Positions 38,933 to 47,886 of a stretch of DNA of 64,000 nucleotides are shown here, one piece after another. Position 1 is the stretch's first letter. Each line of letters starts with the position of its first letter. The notes beneath the pieces are model-generated. The model worked only from the letters and a program-made list of their open reading frames with translations, was not told where the DNA came from and made no database searches. Source of the stretch: Synergistaceae bacterium (GTDB taxonomy: Bacteria; Synergistota; Synergistia; Synergistales; Aminithiophilaceae); NCBI GenBank assembly GCA_016756725.1, contig JAESII010000012.1:1-64000 (forward strand), given 5' to 3'. A program made the translations under genes and the position numbers.

Positions 38933-41610
38933 AGCTCCAGGTCCTCTCGGTCCGGAATCTCTTGGGTCTCGATGAGGCCGAAATCACCTTCGAACCCGGG
39001 GTGGTCGCCATCGTCGGGCCCAACGGTTCGGGCAAAAGTTCGCTCCTCGATGCCCTTGTCGTCGCCCTTTTCGGCGAGCCCTCGCCGGTCCGTCCCGTCC
39101 GTCAGTCCGGCCTGGTCCGCATCGGCGCCGACCGGGGCGAGGTGAGCCTGACCTTTTCCGTCGCCTCCGGTCTTTATCGGGTGAGCCGAACCTTTCGGCG
39201 CAACCGTTCCCAGGAGGTGCTCGTCGAATCCTTCGGGGACGGCCGGTGGGAGCCCATCGCCTCGACGGTTCAGGAGGCGGCTGACCGTCTTGCCTCTCTC
39301 CTCTCCCCGCCTTTTCCCGGTTCTTCCTCAGACCGATTCGCCCGCCTGAAGGATTCCTTCCTGGCTTCCGTCTTTGTCCCTCAGGGACAGGTGACGCGCC
39401 TCATCGACGCCACGCCGGGCGAACGGTGGGCCGTTCTCGCCGCCGTCCTCGGCCTTGATGACGAAGAGCGTCTTCGCGAGAAGGCCCGGGCCGTCCTCGA
39501 CCTGGCCCTGGGCGAAGAGGAACGCCTCGAGGGGGAGCGGAGGGCCCTTGAGGAACGGCTCGCCGCCATCGGCGAAAGAGAGGCTCTCCTTCGCCGCAGG
39601 GCCGAGGCCGAAAGAGCCATCGCAGACGGTGAAGCCCGCCTGGGGGGGGTAAAAAAGGCCCTCGACAGCCGCAGGGAGCTGGACCGCCTGGAAGGGGAGA
39701 AGGCTTCGGCGGCCCTGGAGCTCAAGGCCGCCTCGTCGCAGCTTTTGAAAGTGAGGCGACTGGCCCGGTTGAACGAGGCCGCCGAAGGGCTGGCAAGGCT
39801 TCGCCAGGAGGGGGAGCGCGTCGGCTTCCGTCGGCGTCGCCTTGCCGCCCTGGAGAGGGAGCGCGATGGCGAGAGCGATGGGCTTCGCGCCGCAGAGGCC
39901 CGTCTCGGAAAACTCCGCCAGGATTGGCGTCATGTCGAGGCCGATTTGGCCGCCGTCGAGAGGCCGGCCAGGAAGGCCGAGGCGGCTCAGGCCCTGCTCG
40001 ATGCCAGGACGGAAGAAGGGCGCCTCCGCCAGGAGCTGGACAAGGGAACGGCCGAGGCCGAAGGGCTCGATCGCTCCCTGGCCGCCCTGGAGAGAAGCCG
40101 GAGAACCCTGCTCCGCCGGGACCTGACGGGGAGCCTTCTCGCTCTGAAGGACGCTCATCGCGCCGAGGCCCTTCGTCTGGCGCAGCTCGTTTCCGGCCTG
40201 TCCGGGGCCCTCCTGGCCTGGCTGAGGCTCCTTGCCGACGGCGACGGTCTGGTCCGTCCCGGACGTTTCCGCGGAGCCCGGGCCCTCTTTGTCGCCTCTT
40301 CCTTCAGAGAGGCCGGTCTGCAGGAGCACTTTGAGGCCCAGGCACGGAGCCGCCAGCGCTGCTGGGACTACTTGCGCCAGGGGCAGGAGCTCCGCTCCCG
40401 CCTTGCGGCCCTGCCTCCCCCGGAGGAGGGAGACGACGAGGGCCCCCTTCCCGATGGGGAGACTCTGGAAAGAGAGCGCCTCAAGGCGGTGCGGGCCCGG
40501 GACAGATTGGAAGGGACTCTTCTGGAGCGGAAACGCCGGCTCGATGACCTGGCCCTGCGGCGCAGGGACCGCGAGGAGGCCTTGGGTTTTCCCGACGAGG
40601 CCTTCCTCAGGGCCTGCATCGCCGCTCAGGCCCGCCGGGAGGAGCTTCTTGCCGAGAGAGAGTCGCTCCGTCGGTGTGGCGAGGCCTCCCGCGACGACGT
40701 GGAGAAAAGGCGCCTTCGCCTTGTCAGCCTCGACGGCGAAATCGCCGGAACCGTCAGGGCCCTTGCAGAAGCCAGAGAGGGCCTTGCTTCGGCAAGGAGC
40801 TTCTGGAAGGAGGCTGCCGACCGTTGCGGCTGGAGCCGATCCGATCTCGTGGAGGCCCTGGCCCTTGGCGGTGATACCCTTCCCAGAGGAGCTCTCGAGA
40901 GGGCCCTGGCCCGGGAGGAAGAGGCCCGACGGCGGGACGAGGCCCTTACCCGGGCCCTCGAAGCCCATCGGAAAAGCCTGCCGACGGCCCTTCCTTCACG
41001 GGCCGACCTGGAAGCCCACCTCGCCGAGGCCGAAAAGGAGCTGCGGGAAAGGTGGAGCCTCAAGGCGCGGCTCGAAGAGGCCCTCGCCGCCAGGGAGGAG
41101 CTCCGGAAGGGCCGTGACGCCGTGGAGTCGAGACGCAAGGCCCTCCTGCCCGCTGTGGACGGGGCCCGTCGGCTTTTTCGCCTCACCGAGAGCCGGAGCT
41201 TTCCCCGTTTTGTCGGTGACTACCTCACGGGTAGACTTCTCCAGTCCGTCAACGGCTCCCTCGACGATAAAAGCTGGCGCCTTCGGGCCCAGGGAGGAGC
41301 CATTGAGGTCGTCGAGGCCGGCGGTGTCCGCCCCGCTTCGAGCCTTTCCGGCGGAGAGCGGGCCTTCGTGGCCCTTCTCATGCTTCGTCGCCTCGCCGCT
41401 GAAGTGGGATTCCAGCAGATTCTGTTCATCGACGAGGGGCTGGCCATGCTCGATGACAGTCATCTCGACCGGGTCATCGATCTTTTGGGCAAGCTCGGTC
41501 GGGAGGCCTTTGTGGCCGTCATCACCCACGATTTCGACGTGGCGGCCTCCTTTCCCAGACAATGGCGCCTCGACGGGGGGCGTCTCGTCGCACAGGAGGT
41601 GTCTTCATGA
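38929..41610 (+). CDS. Rad50/SbcC-type ATPase
   Basis: 893 aa from GTG 38929. An N-terminal ABC head has Walker A GPNGSGKSS at residues 30-38. About 600 residues of Arg/Glu/Leu-rich coiled coil follow, and the C-terminal head has the signature LSGGERAFVALLM and Walker B ILFIDEGLAML. No CxxC zinc-hook motif is seen anywhere in the coiled-coil region, where most Rad50 and SbcC proteins have one. It is shorter than typical SbcC (about 1050 aa). It would dimerise, bind DNA ends and control the Mre11 nuclease. It is fourth-base-overlapped with both neighbours (GTGA and ATGA). Confidence 0.92.
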   Translation: MKLQVLSVRNLLGLDEAEITFEPGVVAIVGPNGSGKSSLLDALVVALFGEPSPVRPVRQSGLVRIGADRGEVSLTFSVASGLYRVSRTFRRNRSQEVLVESFGDGRWEPIASTVQEAADRLASLLSPPFPGSSSDRFARLKDSFLASVFVPQGQVTRLIDATPGERWAVLAAVLGLDDEERLREKARAVLDLALGEEERLEGERRALEERLAAIGEREALLRRRAEAERAIADGEARLGGVKKALDSRRELDRLEGEKASAALELKAASSQLLKVRRLARLNEAAEGLARLRQEGERVGFRRRRLAALERERDGESDGLRAAEARLGKLRQDWRHVEADLAAVERPARKAEAAQALLDARTEEGRLRQELDKGTAEAEGLDRSLAALERSRRTLLRRDLTGSLLALKDAHRAEALRLAQLVSGLSGALLAWLRLLADGDGLVRPGRFRGARALFVASSFREAGLQEHFEAQARSRQRCWDYLRQGQELRSRLAALPPPEEGDDEGPLPDGETLERERLKAVRARDRLEGTLLERKRRLDDLALRRRDREEALGFPDEAFLRACIAAQARREELLAERESLRRCGEASRDDVEKRRLRLVSLDGEIAGTVRALAEAREGLASARSFWKEAADRCGWSRSDLVEALALGGDTLPRGALERALAREEEARRRDEALTRALEAHRKSLPTALPSRADLEAHLAEAEKELRERWSLKARLEEALAAREELRKGRDAVESRRKALLPAVDGARRLFRLTESRSFPRFVGDYLTGRLLQSVNGSLDDKSWRLRAQGGAIEVVEAGGVRPASSLSGGERAFVALLMLRRLAAEVGFQQILFIDEGLAMLDDSHLDRVIDLLGKLGREAFVAVITHDFDVAASFPRQWRLDGGRLVAQEVSS

Positions 41611-43484
41611 CCAAGTCCTTTGATCCCTTGAGCTGGAGCGACGTCAGTGAGGAGGTGCCCCTGCCCGGCGTTGAGGTATCCTTGCCGGACGATCGGGGCC
41701 GACTGCCCTACGATGGGGAGGCCGAAAGCTTCGGCGTCGTCGCCGCCCCCAGCTCGACGGACGCCCTCATCGTCGATGTCCTCGCCGAGGCCCGTCATCG
41801 GGCCTTGCAGGGGCGATGGGTCGTCGTTCCCTTCCGACAGGAGGGGGAGAGGACCTTCGCCGTCGGCCAGGTGCGGCGGATATCCATGGAAAACGATCTT
41901 TTCTCCGGCGCCACGTCGCGGGCCGTCATCACCGCCTCCGGTTCTCTTCCCCCCTCGGCCTCGGAGGACCTCTACCGGGCCGAGCTCTCCCTGAGTGCCG
42001 TTTTTGCCCTCCGCGGGCCCCAAGAACAGGTCGTTCCCTCCCTGATGGGCACCGTGCCGCCTTCGGGCAGCCCTGCCTATCTCGTCAGCGACGATTTCCT
42101 TCAGGGCCTCCTCAGCCGCAGTCACCGGGATCTCTTCTACCTCGGCACGGCCTATGGCCCGACGGGACGGAATCTGCTCCTGCCCACCTGGATCCGGCAT
42201 TTCCGCAAGGGGCCGGGAGGAGCCGGCGACACCTACCACATGGGCATTTTCGGCCGGACCGGATCAGGCAAGTCGGTCCTGGCCAAGATGGTCCTCACCG
42301 GCTTTGCCCGCCACGATGGAACCTCCCTTTTTGTCTTTGACCCTCAGGGCGAGTTCAGCCGCGATCTCGGCGGCTCAGCGTCGGACCAGGAGGGATTTCT
42401 CTTCGACTGGGGCCGCGTGGCGACGAGGAAATTCGGCAAAAGGGTCCAGGCCGTGCCGCTGCGCAACCTCGTCCTCGACAGCTGGGACCTCTTCGAGGAC
42501 GTCATCGGCAAGGCCCTCGTCTTTCAGTGGCTAGGCTACCCCAGGGGAGAAAAACGGGACCTCGCCGCCGAACAGCTGGCCCGGGAGCTGAGGGAGCGTC
42601 ACATCGGCCTGGCCGAGCTCGGCACGGACGAAGCTTTCGAGGCCGTCGGCGCCATCGTCTCCGACGAGGTCTTCGTCAAGCGTGTCTACATGACCGACGA
42701 CTCGGTGGAACGCCACCTCCGCAAGGCGCGCGATTACTGGAGCGATCCCGTCTCGAGGAGGCAGATCGAGCGCCTCTGGAAGGCCATGACCCTTCTTTTC
42801 GATGACAGACGTAAGGGGACGGTCTCCGTCTCCCGCCTCGTCGACGATGTGGCCGGCGGCGACAGGATTGTCGTCGTCAACCTCTCCAGGGAGGGGCTCG
42901 ACCGGGGCGTCTCCATCGCCTCCGGCGGCGCGGACATGATCTGGGACGAGGAGATTCAGGGACTCATCGTCTGGCGTCTCCTCGAGGCCCTGAGGAAAAA
43001 GGGGGAGGCGACCTACCTCGACGGAGGCCGCCTCAATGTCCTCGTCGTTCTCGACGAGGCCCACCGTTTCGTCCCTCGCGGCAACCTCGAGGGGACGACG
43101 GGCCGCGTCCGCGATCTCCTCGTCACGGCGAGCCGGGAAACGCGCAAGTACGGCCTGGGCTGGCTTTTCGTCAGCCAGACTCTGGCCAGCCTCCACCCCG
43201 AGGTGATCGGTCAGATGCGGGCCCTCTTCGTCGGCTTCGGACTCACCGGCGGGGGAGAGCTGGCGGCTCTGCGAGATCTCGCCGGAGGAGACGGCGAGGC
43301 CCTCGCCGTCTACCAGCGCTTTCCCGATCCTCAGAGCGCACCGTCCGACCTCTACCGCACCTTCAACTACATGCTCCTCGGCCCTCTCTCGCCGCTGGCC
43401 TTTTCAGGGCAACCCCTCTTTCTCGCGGCTTTCCCGTCACCTCAGGCCTTTCTCGAGGCCAACGGGCTGGAGGTCGGCCCGTGA
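41607..43484 (+). CDS. herA: HerA-type DNA translocase
   Basis: 625 aa from ATG 41607, which has AGGAGGTG upstream and overlaps the Rad50 stop by 4 bases. An N-terminal beta-barrel-like (HAS) region spans about 40-180. The ATPase has Walker A GRTGSGKS at 216-223, then FDPQGEFSRDL. Walker B is VLVVLDEAHRFVP in the 480s, a sensor/Arg-finger region is VTASRETRKYGLGWLFVSQT, and a C-terminal brace follows. HerA forms a hexameric ring that drives NurA-dependent resection of 5' strands at double-strand breaks. Its C-terminus overlaps the nurA gene by 4 bases. Confidence 0.92.
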   Translation: MTKSFDPLSWSDVSEEVPLPGVEVSLPDDRGRLPYDGEAESFGVVAAPSSTDALIVDVLAEARHRALQGRWVVVPFRQEGERTFAVGQVRRISMENDLFSGATSRAVITASGSLPPSASEDLYRAELSLSAVFALRGPQEQVVPSLMGTVPPSGSPAYLVSDDFLQGLLSRSHRDLFYLGTAYGPTGRNLLLPTWIRHFRKGPGGAGDTYHMGIFGRTGSGKSVLAKMVLTGFARHDGTSLFVFDPQGEFSRDLGGSASDQEGFLFDWGRVATRKFGKRVQAVPLRNLVLDSWDLFEDVIGKALVFQWLGYPRGEKRDLAAEQLARELRERHIGLAELGTDEAFEAVGAIVSDEVFVKRVYMTDDSVERHLRKARDYWSDPVSRRQIERLWKAMTLLFDDRRKGTVSVSRLVDDVAGGDRIVVVNLSREGLDRGVSIASGGADMIWDEEIQGLIVWRLLEALRKKGEATYLDGGRLNVLVVLDEAHRFVPRGNLEGTTGRVRDLLVTASRETRKYGLGWLFVSQTLASLHPEVIGQMRALFVGFGLTGGGELAALRDLAGGDGEALAVYQRFPDPQSAPSDLYRTFNYMLLGPLSPLAFSGQPLFLAAFPSPQAFLEANGLEVGP

Positions 43485-44491
43485 GGCCCCTTCCCCTTTA
43501 CGATGAGGCCGTCACGGAGCTCCTGGCCGAACAGGCGCGACTCGGAGAGAGGGAGGCCCGCGAGAGGGAGCGGCTCCGCGAGAATCTGGCCGATCTCGCC
43601 CGGGCCATGGAAGGCCAGGGCTGTTTCGAACAGGCCTGGCCGGGAGAAAGGGCTCTCTGGGGCGTCGACGGGGGGTTGGCCCGGCGCCGCCGTTTCGGCG
43701 ACAGCCTGGCCCTTCTTTCCGCCGTGGCGGCCCCGGCCTCCGGCCGTCCCCGGGCGAAGGGAGAGCTGCTTCGCCATTCCCATGATCCCTCGGCGGAGAT
43801 CCTCCTCCGGGCCCTTCTTGCCGTCGAGGAGCTTCTCACGGCCCGTCAGTGCGCCGACGGCGGGGGCTGGGTCCTCCTCGACGGTTCCTTCAGCAGCGGC
43901 CTTGTCGCCGTCCGTCAGGCTCTGGGCCGCCTTGAGGCGGGCTGTGACGATCTGGCGGCCCTTCTCTCCGAGCGTCTTCCGGACTGGGTCGAGACCTTGG
44001 CCGAACTCGGTCGAGGTCGGCTGAAGATTGCTGCCCTGCCCAAGCTGACGGCCCAGTCTCTCCTGAGGGAATACCTGGACCTTCCCTTTCCCGTCAGTGA
44101 CAGGGCCCTTCTTTCCCTGGTCCTTCCTCCGGGATGGTGGATCAGCGGACAGAGGCTCGCTGCCTTTCTCGACCGGGACCTTGCCCCCTTCCCGGGCCGC
44201 CGCTGGCCTCTGGAGCCGCTCCTTGCCCGACGGCTTGAAGAGGCCGTGACCGGTCTGTCCCTCTCTCTGATCCGTCTGACCTTCCGCCCTCCCCGGGGAG
44301 GGCCCGCCGTCGAGGTGGAGACGACGTCCGATCCTGGCGCAGCCGTCTCGGCCCTCTGGGACCAGTTTCCGACGAACCGGCTCAAGGAGCCTCTGCTCCT
44401 CGTCGCCGCCGATGAGGCGGCCAAGGGACTGTCGGCTCTCCTGGGGCCTGACGAGGCCCTCTCTTTTGACGCCTACCGCTCGCCTCGGTAA
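43481..44491 (+). CDS. nurA: NurA-type 5'-3' nuclease
   Basis: 336 aa from GTG 43481, overlapping the herA stop by 4 bases. NurA-domain features are visible: the metal-binding Asp63 in LWGVDGGLARRRRFGD, Asp134 in WVLLDGSFSSG, a conserved KLTAQSLL segment, and SDRALLSLVLPPG, followed by TNRLKEPLLLVAADEAAK near the C-terminus. NurA dimerises on the HerA ring and degrades DNA. It is the last gene of the Mre11-Rad50-HerA-NurA operon. The family match relies on motif order and on gene context. Confidence 0.88.
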   Translation: MRPLPLYDEAVTELLAEQARLGEREARERERLRENLADLARAMEGQGCFEQAWPGERALWGVDGGLARRRRFGDSLALLSAVAAPASGRPRAKGELLRHSHDPSAEILLRALLAVEELLTARQCADGGGWVLLDGSFSSGLVAVRQALGRLEAGCDDLAALLSERLPDWVETLAELGRGRLKIAALPKLTAQSLLREYLDLPFPVSDRALLSLVLPPGWWISGQRLAAFLDRDLAPFPGRRWPLEPLLARRLEEAVTGLSLSLIRLTFRPPRGGPAVEVETTSDPGAAVSALWDQFPTNRLKEPLLLVAADEAAKGLSALLGPDEALSFDAYRSPR

Positions 44492-44494
44492 TGT
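44466..44494 (+). promoter_or_regulatory. Possible promoter of the two-component system
   Basis: TTGACG (44466-44471), a 17-nt spacer, then TAATGT (44489-44494). The -10 match is poor. It overlaps the end of nurA and lies 77 nt before the response regulator gene. Confidence 0.3.
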
Positions 44495-44570
44495 GACTGA
44501 TGAAGGGAGACCCCTTGGGGGGGTAGGATGAGAGAAACAGGGCGCCACCGGCGCAGAGGAGGCAAAAAAC

Positions 44571-45209
44571 ATGGCCATACGCGTGATCCTTGCTGACGAC
44601 CACCCCATGACCCGGGCAGGACTGGCGGCCTATCTTGAGGGCGAGAGGGATATCGACCTCGTCGGTCAGGCTGTCGATGGCGATGAGGCCTGGGATCTGA
44701 TCCGATCGGCCGCGCCCGACGTGGCTCTTCTCGACATCCGCATGCCCGGAGCTGACGGCGTCTCCGTGGCCCGGAAGATCAAGGCCGAAGGCTTCCAGAC
44801 GGCACCGCTCATGCTCACTTCCTACGATTCGAAACAGTATGTCATCGCCTCGCTCCGGGCAGGAGCCAAGGGGTACATCCTGAAGACGACGACGCCGGAA
44901 GAGCTGGCTCAGGCCATCCGCGTCGTTGCCGCCGGAGGACTTTACCTCGACAGTGAGGTGGCCACGGCTGTGGGCGATCACGACTTCATGCCCGAAAGCC
45001 TCTCGGCCCGGGAGAGGGAAGTGTTGGCGTTCGCTGCCCGGGGGTTCTCGAGCAAAGAGGTGGCGGAGCGCCTCTTCATCAGTGAACGGACGGTCCAGAC
45101 CCACCTGGCCTCGATCTATGACAAGCTCGGGGCTCGGAACAAGACGGAGGCCATGCTCCTTTCCCTCAAATACGGCATCGTGACCCTCGAGGAGCTGCTC
45201 GAGGAGTGA
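44571..45209 (+). CDS. NarL/LuxR-type response regulator
   Basis: 212 aa. The receiver domain has the acidic pair ADDHP, phospho-Asp55 in LLDIRMPG, Thr/Ser near LTSYDS and Lys105 in YILKTTT. The LuxR HTH at about 143-200 is ESLSAREREVLAFAARGFSSKE, then ISERTVQTHLASIYDKLG. It should bind DNA after phosphorylation by the histidine kinase encoded immediately downstream. GAGGAGG precedes the ATG. The kinase GTG overlaps its stop by 4 bases. Confidence 0.95.
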   Translation: MAIRVILADDHPMTRAGLAAYLEGERDIDLVGQAVDGDEAWDLIRSAAPDVALLDIRMPGADGVSVARKIKAEGFQTAPLMLTSYDSKQYVIASLRAGAKGYILKTTTPEELAQAIRVVAAGGLYLDSEVATAVGDHDFMPESLSAREREVLAFAARGFSSKEVAERLFISERTVQTHLASIYDKLGARNKTEAMLLSLKYGIVTLEELLEE

Positions 45210-46576
45210 GGCGCCATCTCCTGGCCCTGCTTCTCGTCTCCATCCTGGTCCCCTCCCTGGCGGTGCTCGTCGTCTCCGGCGTCAGCCTCTTTCAGCATGA
45301 GCGGGCCATGGAGGCCGTAGCCCGTTCCTATGTCGAGGACCTGGCCCAGACCGTGGCCTCCCGCATGGAGGACGGCCTCCGCGGCAGCGGCTATCTCTCG
45401 CCGACGATGCGCCTCATGGGGGTGCGCCTCTTCACGGCGGGGCTTTCCATGCCGGGGTGGGTCGCCGTCGTCGATGCCGAAGGGGCTGTCGTCACCGCCT
45501 CGCCAGGCGTGGAGATCCTCACCAAGATCTGGCGTCCCGAGTTTCCCCTGGGACGGGCTTTCGAAGTGCGCCGCCCCGGAGAGGACACCTACACCGTCGC
45601 CGCCTATCCCGTCGGCCGGGGCTTCTTCGTCGTCGCCGCCGTCTCGTGGAAGCAGCTTCTCGGTCCCATGGTCCGCTTCTCCCATCTCTGGGCCCTCCTG
45701 GTGGGTGCTCTGGGCGTGGCGGGACTTTTGGCCGTCATCCCCCTCTGGCGCTGGCTCGTCCGTCCCCTGCGTTGTCTCGAGGAGGAAGTCTCCACCCTCC
45801 AGTGGGGGCGGGATCTTCCCCGCCGCGATGATCCCCTTGCGGTCTATCAGGTTCGCCGCCTCCGCGAGGTCCTTCACGAACTGGCTCGGACGGCGGTGGA
45901 CCGTGTTGAGCTGACGCGGCGCTACGTCTCCGATCTCGTCGGCGTCCAGGAGCGGGAGCGCGCCGCTCTGGCCCGGGAGATTCATGACGGCCCCGTTCAG
46001 GACGTAACGGCCCTGGTCCAGCAGATCCGGCTTGCCAAGAACGCCACGTCCGGCGAGGCCCGAAGCCGTCATTTCGATCTCGCCGAGGACGGGGCTTCCA
46101 TGGCCGTCCGGGAGCTTCGCGCCCTCTGTGACGAACTGGCGCCTCCCTGGCTCGAACTGGGCCTTTCCCAGGCGCTGACGGAGCTGACGGAACGGTTCAG
46201 CCGCCATTTCGACGTCGTCATCGACTGCGATGTCGATCCCGGCCTGGAGGATCTCTCCCAGGAGAAGGTCCTTTCCCTCTTCCGCATCATCCAGGAGGCG
46301 CTGAACAACGCCGTCCGCCACGGCAGGGCCCGGAAGATCGACGTGCGCCTCGGCCCTCTCTCGTCCTCGTCCTGGCAGGTCCAGGTCGTCGATGACGGAG
46401 AGGGCTTCCTGCCCCCTGACGACCTTCTCCGTCTCCGTCTGGCTGGGCACCGGGGCCTGACGAACATGGAGGAACGGGCCCGTCTCATCGGCGGGCACCT
46501 CGAGATTCACTCCGCACCGGGCGAGGGGACGACGATTGAGGTTCTCTTCCCCGCCGATGGAAGGGACGAGCCGTGA
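45206..46576 (+). CDS. Sensor histidine kinase (HisKA_3/NarX type)
   Basis: 456 aa from GTG 45206. Two membrane segments (about residues 3-26 and 155-180) bracket a periplasmic sensor of about 130 residues with no named domain. The dimerisation helix carries the phospho-acceptor His in AREIHDGPVQDVTALVQQIR, followed by an HATPase_c domain with EALNNAVRHG, VVDDGEGF and RGLTNMEERARLIGG. It phosphorylates the paired response regulator. Its stop is overlapped by the glycosyltransferase gene, so a possible output lies in cell-surface glycan. Confidence 0.93.
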   Translation: MRRHLLALLLVSILVPSLAVLVVSGVSLFQHERAMEAVARSYVEDLAQTVASRMEDGLRGSGYLSPTMRLMGVRLFTAGLSMPGWVAVVDAEGAVVTASPGVEILTKIWRPEFPLGRAFEVRRPGEDTYTVAAYPVGRGFFVVAAVSWKQLLGPMVRFSHLWALLVGALGVAGLLAVIPLWRWLVRPLRCLEEEVSTLQWGRDLPRRDDPLAVYQVRRLREVLHELARTAVDRVELTRRYVSDLVGVQERERAALAREIHDGPVQDVTALVQQIRLAKNATSGEARSRHFDLAEDGASMAVRELRALCDELAPPWLELGLSQALTELTERFSRHFDVVIDCDVDPGLEDLSQEKVLSLFRIIQEALNNAVRHGRARKIDVRLGPLSSSSWQVQVVDDGEGFLPPDDLLRLRLAGHRGLTNMEERARLIGGHLEIHSAPGEGTTIEVLFPADGRDEP

Positions 46577-47826
46577 CAGCCCTCCGGATTCTCCATGTGC
46601 TGACTCAGAGGCCCGACAGCACGGGCAGCGGTGTCACTCTCCTGGCCTTTCTCGACGAGGCCCGCAGGAGGGGGTTCTCCTCCCGGGTCGTCGTCGGCAT
46701 CCCCGCCGATGAGGCTCAGCGCTGCCGGGGCTTCCTTCCCGTCCCCTGCCACCCGCTACGTTTTGACGGGCCCGACGTGGCCGGCGCCATCGTCGGCATG
46801 AGCGACGTTATGCCCTACCGCAGCCGCCGTTTCTGCGACCTTTCGACAAAGGATCTGAGGCACTACGAACGGGCTCTTCTGGTCCGCGTCAGCCAGGCCG
46901 TCGCCGCCCACCGGCCTCATCTGATCCACCTCAACCACCTCTGGATCGGCGCAGCCGCCGTCGCCGACGCCTTCCCCACCATTCCTCTTCTCGCCAGCTG
47001 CCACGGTTCGGACCTCCGCCAGTTCCGTAGCTGCCCCGACCTGGCCGCCCGGGTCCGGCGAAGCCTGGTCCGTCTCGATGCCGTGGCGGCCCTCACCGAA
47101 GCCCAGGTTTCGGAAATCCGTTCCCTTTACGGTTTCGCGTCTCAGGCCGTCACTGTCGTCGGAGCCGGTTTCGACGACAGGCTCTTCCGGCCCGGTCCCA
47201 AGAAAGTTCCTCCCCCTGTCGAGATTCTCTACGCCGGCAAACTGAGCCGGGCCAAGGGCGTGCCCTGGCTCCTTGAGGCTCTGGCGGAGATCAGGGACCT
47301 TCCCTGGCGAATTCACCTCGTCGGAGAGGGAAGCGGCCCCGAAGGCCAGCTCTGCCGTGACCTCGGCCGGAACCTGGGAGATCGGGTGCTCCTTCACGGC
47401 GCCCTGCCCCAGCGGGAGATGGCCCGTCTCATGGGAATGGCCCATCTTTTTGTCCTGCCCTCTCTCTTCGAGGGCCTGCCTCTCGTCCTCCTCCAGGCCC
47501 TGGCCTCAGGCTGCCGGGCTCTGGTGACGGACCTGCCCGGCCTGCCGCCGGATCTCGTTGCCGAGGCGGGGCCGGCGTTGAAACGGGTCCCTCTCCCCCC
47601 TCTTGCCGCCGTCGATAGGATCCGTCCCGAGGGAGAAGGTCCCTTTCGGGAGAGCCTGGTCCGGGCCCTCCGGGAGTCGGTAAAGCTCTGTCTCGGCGGG
47701 GGACCCCAGCAGGAGATCGGTGTCCTCCGCAACTACACCTGGTCGGCCGTCTTCGGCCGCATCGAGGCCCTCTACCGGACGATCCTTTCCCGTCGCCGCC
47801 GACCCTTTCCTGTACAAACACTTTAG
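46573..47826 (+). CDS. Family 4-type glycosyltransferase
   Basis: 417 aa from GTG 46573, overlapping the kinase stop by 4 bases. GT-B fold: an N-terminal domain with LLASCHGSDLRQFR, a C-terminal domain with ILYAGKLSRAKGVPWLLEAL and the donor-binding FVLPSLFEGLPLVLLQALASGCR segment (the E-x7-E-like motif). Such enzymes transfer a sugar from a nucleotide-sugar, often to lipid or polysaccharide. Co-translation with a two-component system is notable, since the operon could regulate its own cell-surface product. The acceptor is unknown. Confidence 0.9.
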   Translation: MTALRILHVLTQRPDSTGSGVTLLAFLDEARRRGFSSRVVVGIPADEAQRCRGFLPVPCHPLRFDGPDVAGAIVGMSDVMPYRSRRFCDLSTKDLRHYERALLVRVSQAVAAHRPHLIHLNHLWIGAAAVADAFPTIPLLASCHGSDLRQFRSCPDLAARVRRSLVRLDAVAALTEAQVSEIRSLYGFASQAVTVVGAGFDDRLFRPGPKKVPPPVEILYAGKLSRAKGVPWLLEALAEIRDLPWRIHLVGEGSGPEGQLCRDLGRNLGDRVLLHGALPQREMARLMGMAHLFVLPSLFEGLPLVLLQALASGCRALVTDLPGLPPDLVAEAGPALKRVPLPPLAAVDRIRPEGEGPFRESLVRALRESVKLCLGGGPQQEIGVLRNYTWSAVFGRIEALYRTILSRRRRPFPVQTL

Positions 47827-47839
47827 AACTTCTTAGAAT
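47811..47839 (+). promoter_or_regulatory. Possible promoter of the beta-CASP RNase gene
   Basis: TGTACA (47811-47816), a 17-nt spacer, then TAGAAT (47834-47839), 48 nt before the start codon, across the end of the glycosyltransferase gene. Confidence 0.42.
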
Positions 47840-47886
47840 GGACGGAAGAAGAACCGCAAAGGAGGGAAGCCCTTCAGGGCGCTATC

